Shown here one piece after another: positions 59,579-64,000 of a stretch of 64,000 bases of DNA. The position numbers and the translations under genes were made by a program. The DNA lies in assembly GCA_027574665.1 (NCBI GenBank), contig CM050651.1, positions 9,859,501 to 9,923,500 of the forward strand, given 5' to 3'. Within the stretch, counting starts at the first letter, position 1. Each line of letters starts with the position of its first letter. The DNA is from Rhynochetos jubatus (taxonomy: Eukaryota; Chordata; Aves; Eurypygiformes; Rhynochetidae). The notes beneath the pieces are model-generated. The model was not told the origin of the DNA. It searched no databases and saw nothing but the letters and a program-made list of their open reading frames with translations.

Positions 59579-61443
59579 GTAAAAAAATATTATTGCACTA
59601 CAAGCCGGTGGTTTTACTACTAAAGTTGTTGCAGATGAGCACTGGAAAGCCTAAAACGGTATAATGCGCATCCCAAATGAATTATTCTTGTGATTTAAAC
59701 TCAAGGCCTTCGAATTCTTAGCACGGGTTATTTTTCCTCTCTGCTAGCATATAGGCGCTAAAAAAATCATCTCTCTTCCACCCTGACTTACATGCCAAAT
59801 GTGCTTATTTACTCCTAGGTAGAATGAATCTTGGCTTTAATTACTTTTATACTAATTACATGCTTTTAATCTATGGTTTGGTGAGTTATTAGTTACAGCT
59901 GCAGCGAGCGAAGTACACGTAGGCTAGGGGAAGCGCATCCCTTTGTAGATGGCCGCTGTAGGTCCTTTTAAGTCCTACCAAGCCTTACAAGTTAAGGCCC
60001 CAGCAGTTTATAGGCGTTGAACAAATAAGCACATTTCAGCCTTTAAGGACATGGTTGCCATCCCCCTGTTAGTTACACAGCACCCCCACTGTTCCTCTAA
60101 CCTCTTTCGATGTTTAAAAAAAAAAAAAGAAAGCTTCAGTGTAAAGCCCAAAAGACTTGTCACAGAAAACTTAAGGTTACCTACTTTCAGAGAAGATTTT
60201 ATCTGAACATTCTGTATTGTTTTTCATTTTCCTCTTGTTTTTCTGTCATTGCTATGGAACTGCAAGTGTGCCAGGTACCTAAAGTCAGGGTAGGATAAAT
60301 GAATTCACAAACTTTATAGGTATCTGGATCTGAAGTTTTAGCTGGACGAATTTTTGGTATGTAAAAGCCATCCACTTGTCTCCCTCTTCCCTTCTGAACA
60401 TCTGAAAATGACAGCATTAAGGAATTAGTCCCCAGAGCATTATTATCCACTTCCAACTGATGGGGTACAAAGAGGCTTGGCGACTTCTTCAGTACACTGT
60501 GGCAAAGCTGGGAAAGGAACCCAGATGTCCTGGTTCCTCATCCTGTGCCTGACCCACAAACCACACGTCCTTGCCTTATTAGCGACAATCACAGCACATG
60601 AAAACAGACTATTTATATCTAAATATTTCATCTGTTCTCACTCGTTATTCCCGAACTCACCAATGTAATTATGTTGGCAAGCCGACGGTATCTTTTTCCC
60701 AGTAAGCGCAAACAGATTGTTAGGTTTTCTGCTGAGACGCAGGCTGCAGAAGAAGAGCTCCCAAATAACAGATCAAAAGGACTGTGTTTTCGTTGAGATA
60801 TCCTCTGTAATGCAGCAGTCGGAGAGAAGATTTCTTAATGTCTTCCTCGGTTGGCTGACAACTATATTAAAAGCCTTGCACGAGAAAGGTTAATGTTGTC
60901 AAGAATATCAACTCAGAATGAGTTAAGCCAAAGAGGGGGGAAAAAACCTCAAACAATAAAAAGGGGCTTTGGAAAATTCTGTGTTTTCAGTCAGTTCAAT
61001 TCCTGCTCAGTATTCCCTGAGACAGTGCAGGGGATGAGTGTATCCCTTCTGCAAATCCCCTGTGGGATGGCCCCTGTCCTGCAGCAAGTCCCTTGCTTGG
61101 AACCTTAAAGCCCAGGTGAGCGTGAAAAATCCATTAGGAGGTGGCTCCGGGCAGGGCTCAGGGATGCTGGCGGTTTTGGCTGGGTGTCACAGCTCAATTC
61201 CCGTCGCTCGTGCACCACTGGGAATGCTCTGACAGCACATCTGGAGACAACTTGCCGTGGAAAGGCTTGCAGGCCCGCAAACGAGAGACGGGATCTCTGC
61301 CGCGTGCAGGACTAGTGATAACGGGATTGAGACGGGGAGGCATTTGGCTGATGGCTTTAGCTGCGCTTACGCTTGGTAAAGCCAGTCGAGCGTTGCTAGC
61401 CATTCGGTGTCCGATAAGCTGGTGTTTCTTTTATGCAAACAAG
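59579..61443 (+). other. Intron between coding exons
   Basis: Lies between the in-phase exons at 59369-59578 and 61444-61533. No other feature of note; an A-run occurs at about 60116-60128. Confidence 0.4.
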
Positions 61444-61533
61444 GGAGAAAACGGAGGAGGCTGTCAGAACAAAAACTCACAGTGGTTGGAGGTGTTAAAC
61501 TGGATTCGTAACGAGAAGAACAAGTTGCTTAAG
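61444..61533 (+). CDS. Coding exon, same gene as 59369-59578
   Basis: Donor CTTAAG|GTAAAG is good. The acceptor is either AAACAAG ending at 61443 (with a TGTTTCTTTTATG tract) or CTGTCAG ending at 61467; both keep phase 0. The long form adds eight residues (GENGGGCQ). The frame then reads NKNSQWLEVLNWIRNEKNKL and ends LK in phase 0. It is helical, with regularly spaced hydrophobics in a charged background. Confidence 0.5.
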
Positions 61534-63750
61534 GTAAAGACAGGCCGTTTTTCCACATCAGCACAAAGCTGGTAAATAGCATTCGTGTGGGAGGTTTGCT
61601 GTAAGGTTGTAGGCAGATCTGTTTCTACATCCTTTCCAAATACACTCTTCATAATCCTGTGTAAGAGTTCAGCGATATTTATCAGTCCTCGGAGCTTGCA
61701 TAACAAGAAACTTGGCATGGGTAATAAGATGCTTTGTGCACAATGAATCTGAGGTGTGCGTTTTATAAACACTGTTAAAGATTGTCTCCGTGATTACATC
61801 TTGTCCAATCAGCAACACTCATGCTTGTTCTGGTAAAATGCTTGCTTCCATGTATGGGGAATAATGGTGCATCCCGGGCAAAACACAAAAGTCACTGAGA
61901 TTTTTGCTGCTGAAGTCAGTGACACCACATTTCACTCTAGATAAGGCAAGGACCTCTCAGTTCCTGACACTGCCTGGGATGCCTCGTCCTGGGACTGAAG
62001 TGGCAGCTACAGTCAGTCTCCCAGATGCAGACATCTTAACAGTGTGTTACATATATGCCATGTGTACAGCCCTCTATCCTCTCCAGTGACAGGCAGGAGC
62101 ATGGCTGCCTTGGTTAGCGTGCAGACAACACGTACATTAGTTCTTCTCAATAGGATCCTGGAGCTGATGGCCATAAAACTTCAGGTTCCTAATTCCAAGC
62201 CGACTCAGGGCAAAGCTGAGAACACAACATGGATTCACAACATTCAGGTTTCAGAAACAATTAACAGGCCAATTAACAAGAACGTTTTGGCTGGAATTTT
62301 CAGTCTGCTGACCGTGCACTCCCAAATGTAACCCTAAAAAATCTCCCTGGTAGTGGAACACAACCAGTTGTACTCGAGAACGCTGGAGGGAGAAGGCGGC
62401 TAAAGAGCACTTTATTTTCATACGTTACCGGTCAGAAACGCTCCACTGTACGTGTGCTCTTTTGTTTTCTCTTGTCCAGTGCTGGGCGACTCGGTACAGC
62501 CGCAGTACGATCCTGAAGCCCTCCGCTGTTCAACACCGCCAGTGAAATGGGCACCATAACCTCTGCATGGCCCCGGAGCTGCATAGGAATTATTTCCTGC
62601 TCCCTGCAAAGGAAGATGCCTTCAGATTTCGTTAAATGATAACAAATAAGGAAAAGGAGGCCTCCCCTAGTTCTTGCAATCCTATCCCTCCCACTGGGCT
62701 TTCCTAGAGGTGGTGGAGTTGAAACTCCCAGGTTTTATTTTCAGAACACGGCCATTTCTCATTTTGATAGTTTAAAGTAAACAATTCTTGGTTCCCATGT
62801 ATTATTCAAGGAGAGAGAAGCGGGTATCCAGTGCGCGCATAATCAAACATCCAGCCTGCACCAGGCAGCCTTCTCAAATCACTCGAGAAATTTCCCTATT
62901 GCTATTGTTAGCATTCTCCATTCACCTCCTCCAGTGATTCAACGCTTCGGACCTGGTATCCCACGGTCACCCCACAGCTGTGGGGGGGAGCAGGCAAGAG
63001 CCACGTTCCTTCGAGCTCCCTCGGACAGTGCTCGCCCGCAGGAGAAGAGAGGTGGCTGCACAGATGGTGCTGGCATCACGTTAGTACAGAAATAACCTGT
63101 GGACAGTAGAGTTGTTGTCAAACCTTTCAGTGAGGAAACACCAGTGTCAGAGAGGGGAATTAATGGGTTTTACCCTGCCTGTCGTGCTCTTTCAGTGCCG
63201 GCAGGTGAAATCGTTGCTGGTGTTTCAAAGCTCTAAGTAGTAACGTTGAGGATATTTTTGTTACTGCCAAAACATTTACACGGAACTGCTATTCGGATCA
63301 AATTATCTCGAAACTGCAAAGCGTGCATGGCTTCCAAATTATTCACCTTGGAGAGAGTGTTGCATGCTGAAATTACACGGTAGAAGCCAGCAAAACACCA
63401 CCATTGCTTCAGATTCAGAAGAATGGCAAAAATAGCTCTTAAAAGAATTTGTCTCCTTAAATGCACTACAGTAGCAGACGCAGGATTTTGCTGTACTTAA
63501 ACCAGCATTTCAGTGCCAGAAAAAGAGCTTTTCACCCTTTCAGGCAGACTGCTTGGTTCTGACTGTTGTTTTCATAACACTTTAAACACAAACAGCGCTG
63601 CTGAGAGAACAGTGACGTGGAAGTGGTGGAAGCTAAAGCAGCGAAGGTAGAGAGCTACGACTGATGGTGGAATGACAGGCTGAAAGTATAAATTCAGAAA
63701 TACTGTAACTGCTCCATTCTATTTCTTTACACCTAGGATTGATCTTTCAG
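61534..63750 (+). other. Intron between coding exons
   Basis: Lies between the exons at 61444-61533 and 63751-63846. No supported feature; minus-strand frames at 62418-62609 and 63233-63466 lack splice support. Confidence 0.4.
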
Positions 63751-63846
63751 CAACACCACCAGTTGTGGAAAAGACTGAAAAACAGCACCAAAAAGAGGAT
63801 TGGGCAGTACCGTGAATTTCAAGTCTTTGATGAACCATTATTCAAG
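63751..63846 (+). CDS. Coding exon, same gene, continuing past the window
   Basis: The acceptor GGATTGATCTTTCAG (ending 63750) and donor TTCAAG|GTATTT bound 96 bases, 32 codons, phase 0 at both ends. The frame reads QHHQLWKRLKNSTKKRIGQY and ends FQVFDEPLFK. It joins in phase to the previous exon, giving a basic helix followed by an acidic-hydrophobic tail. An upstream acceptor at 63736 is possible, but it gives a stop in phase 0, so 63750 is preferred. The gene probably continues beyond 64000. Confidence 0.5.
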
Positions 63847-64000
63847 GTATTTCGATGTGTTTTCCTTTGCATAATATTCTCAACAGCATTCCTGCAGCTT
63901 TTCATGTAGGATCCTGGTTTGCAATGAAAGAATGACACGGCCACATTAAAGACATCCCTAAGAGTACCGTGGTTCCCTAAAAGAACCATAAAGGTAATTT

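Noticed and set aside
1..64000. CRISPR arrays, operons, ribosome binding sites, rRNA and tRNA genes
   Set aside because: The sequence is vertebrate nuclear DNA; no spaced direct-repeat array and no tRNA or rRNA signature was seen on reading.

Overview
The window is nuclear DNA of a bird or close relative. It is intron-rich, AT-leaning, and has no operons or long continuous genes. The clearest taxonomic marker is a CR1 LINE 3' fragment at about 4747-5560, the dominant retrotransposon of bird genomes, with its reverse-transcriptase remnant still readable on the minus strand. An older CR1-like fragment lies near 17.6 kb and another old dispersed repeat near 9.0 kb. Nearly all open frames of 60-150 codons are chance frames in non-coding DNA. 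Real coding content can only be present as short exons, judged here by splice signals, compatible phases and protein-like composition.

Layout, left to right. At 1662-1942 there is a 281-bp stretch bounded by good splice signals with unusual multi-frame coding potential. Two diverged copies of a ~215-bp sequence lie at about 2215-2430 and 3835-4049. The CR1 copy follows. A possible minus-strand gene end (exon 9685-9617 joined in phase to terminal exon 7209-7120) precedes the best plus-strand gene start: a signal-peptide exon at 12615-12915 (ATG at 12643), whose donor joins in phase to a 31-bp exon at 14019-14049. Four small minus-strand exon candidates between 25.9 and 17.1 kb also chain in phase. 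From 26 to 52 kb I see almost no coding sequence. This stretch holds CpG-enriched islets (33.5-34.0 and 38.3-38.45 kb), a candidate conserved non-coding element (46.1-46.4 kb), a G20 homopolymer (47263-47282) and a long imperfect hairpin (50091-50203).

The right end (about 58.4-63.9 kb, plus strand) looks genic. A 210-bp phase-0/0 exon at 59369-59578 is followed by two more phase-0 exons at 61444-61533 and 63751-63846. Together they give about 132 residues of a basic, Tyr/Pro/Arg-rich protein continuing beyond the window. I do not recognise the family of this protein or of the secreted protein at 12.6 kb, so no gene symbols are given. Exon models are inferred by eye; RNA-seq or alignment to another bird genome would settle them.
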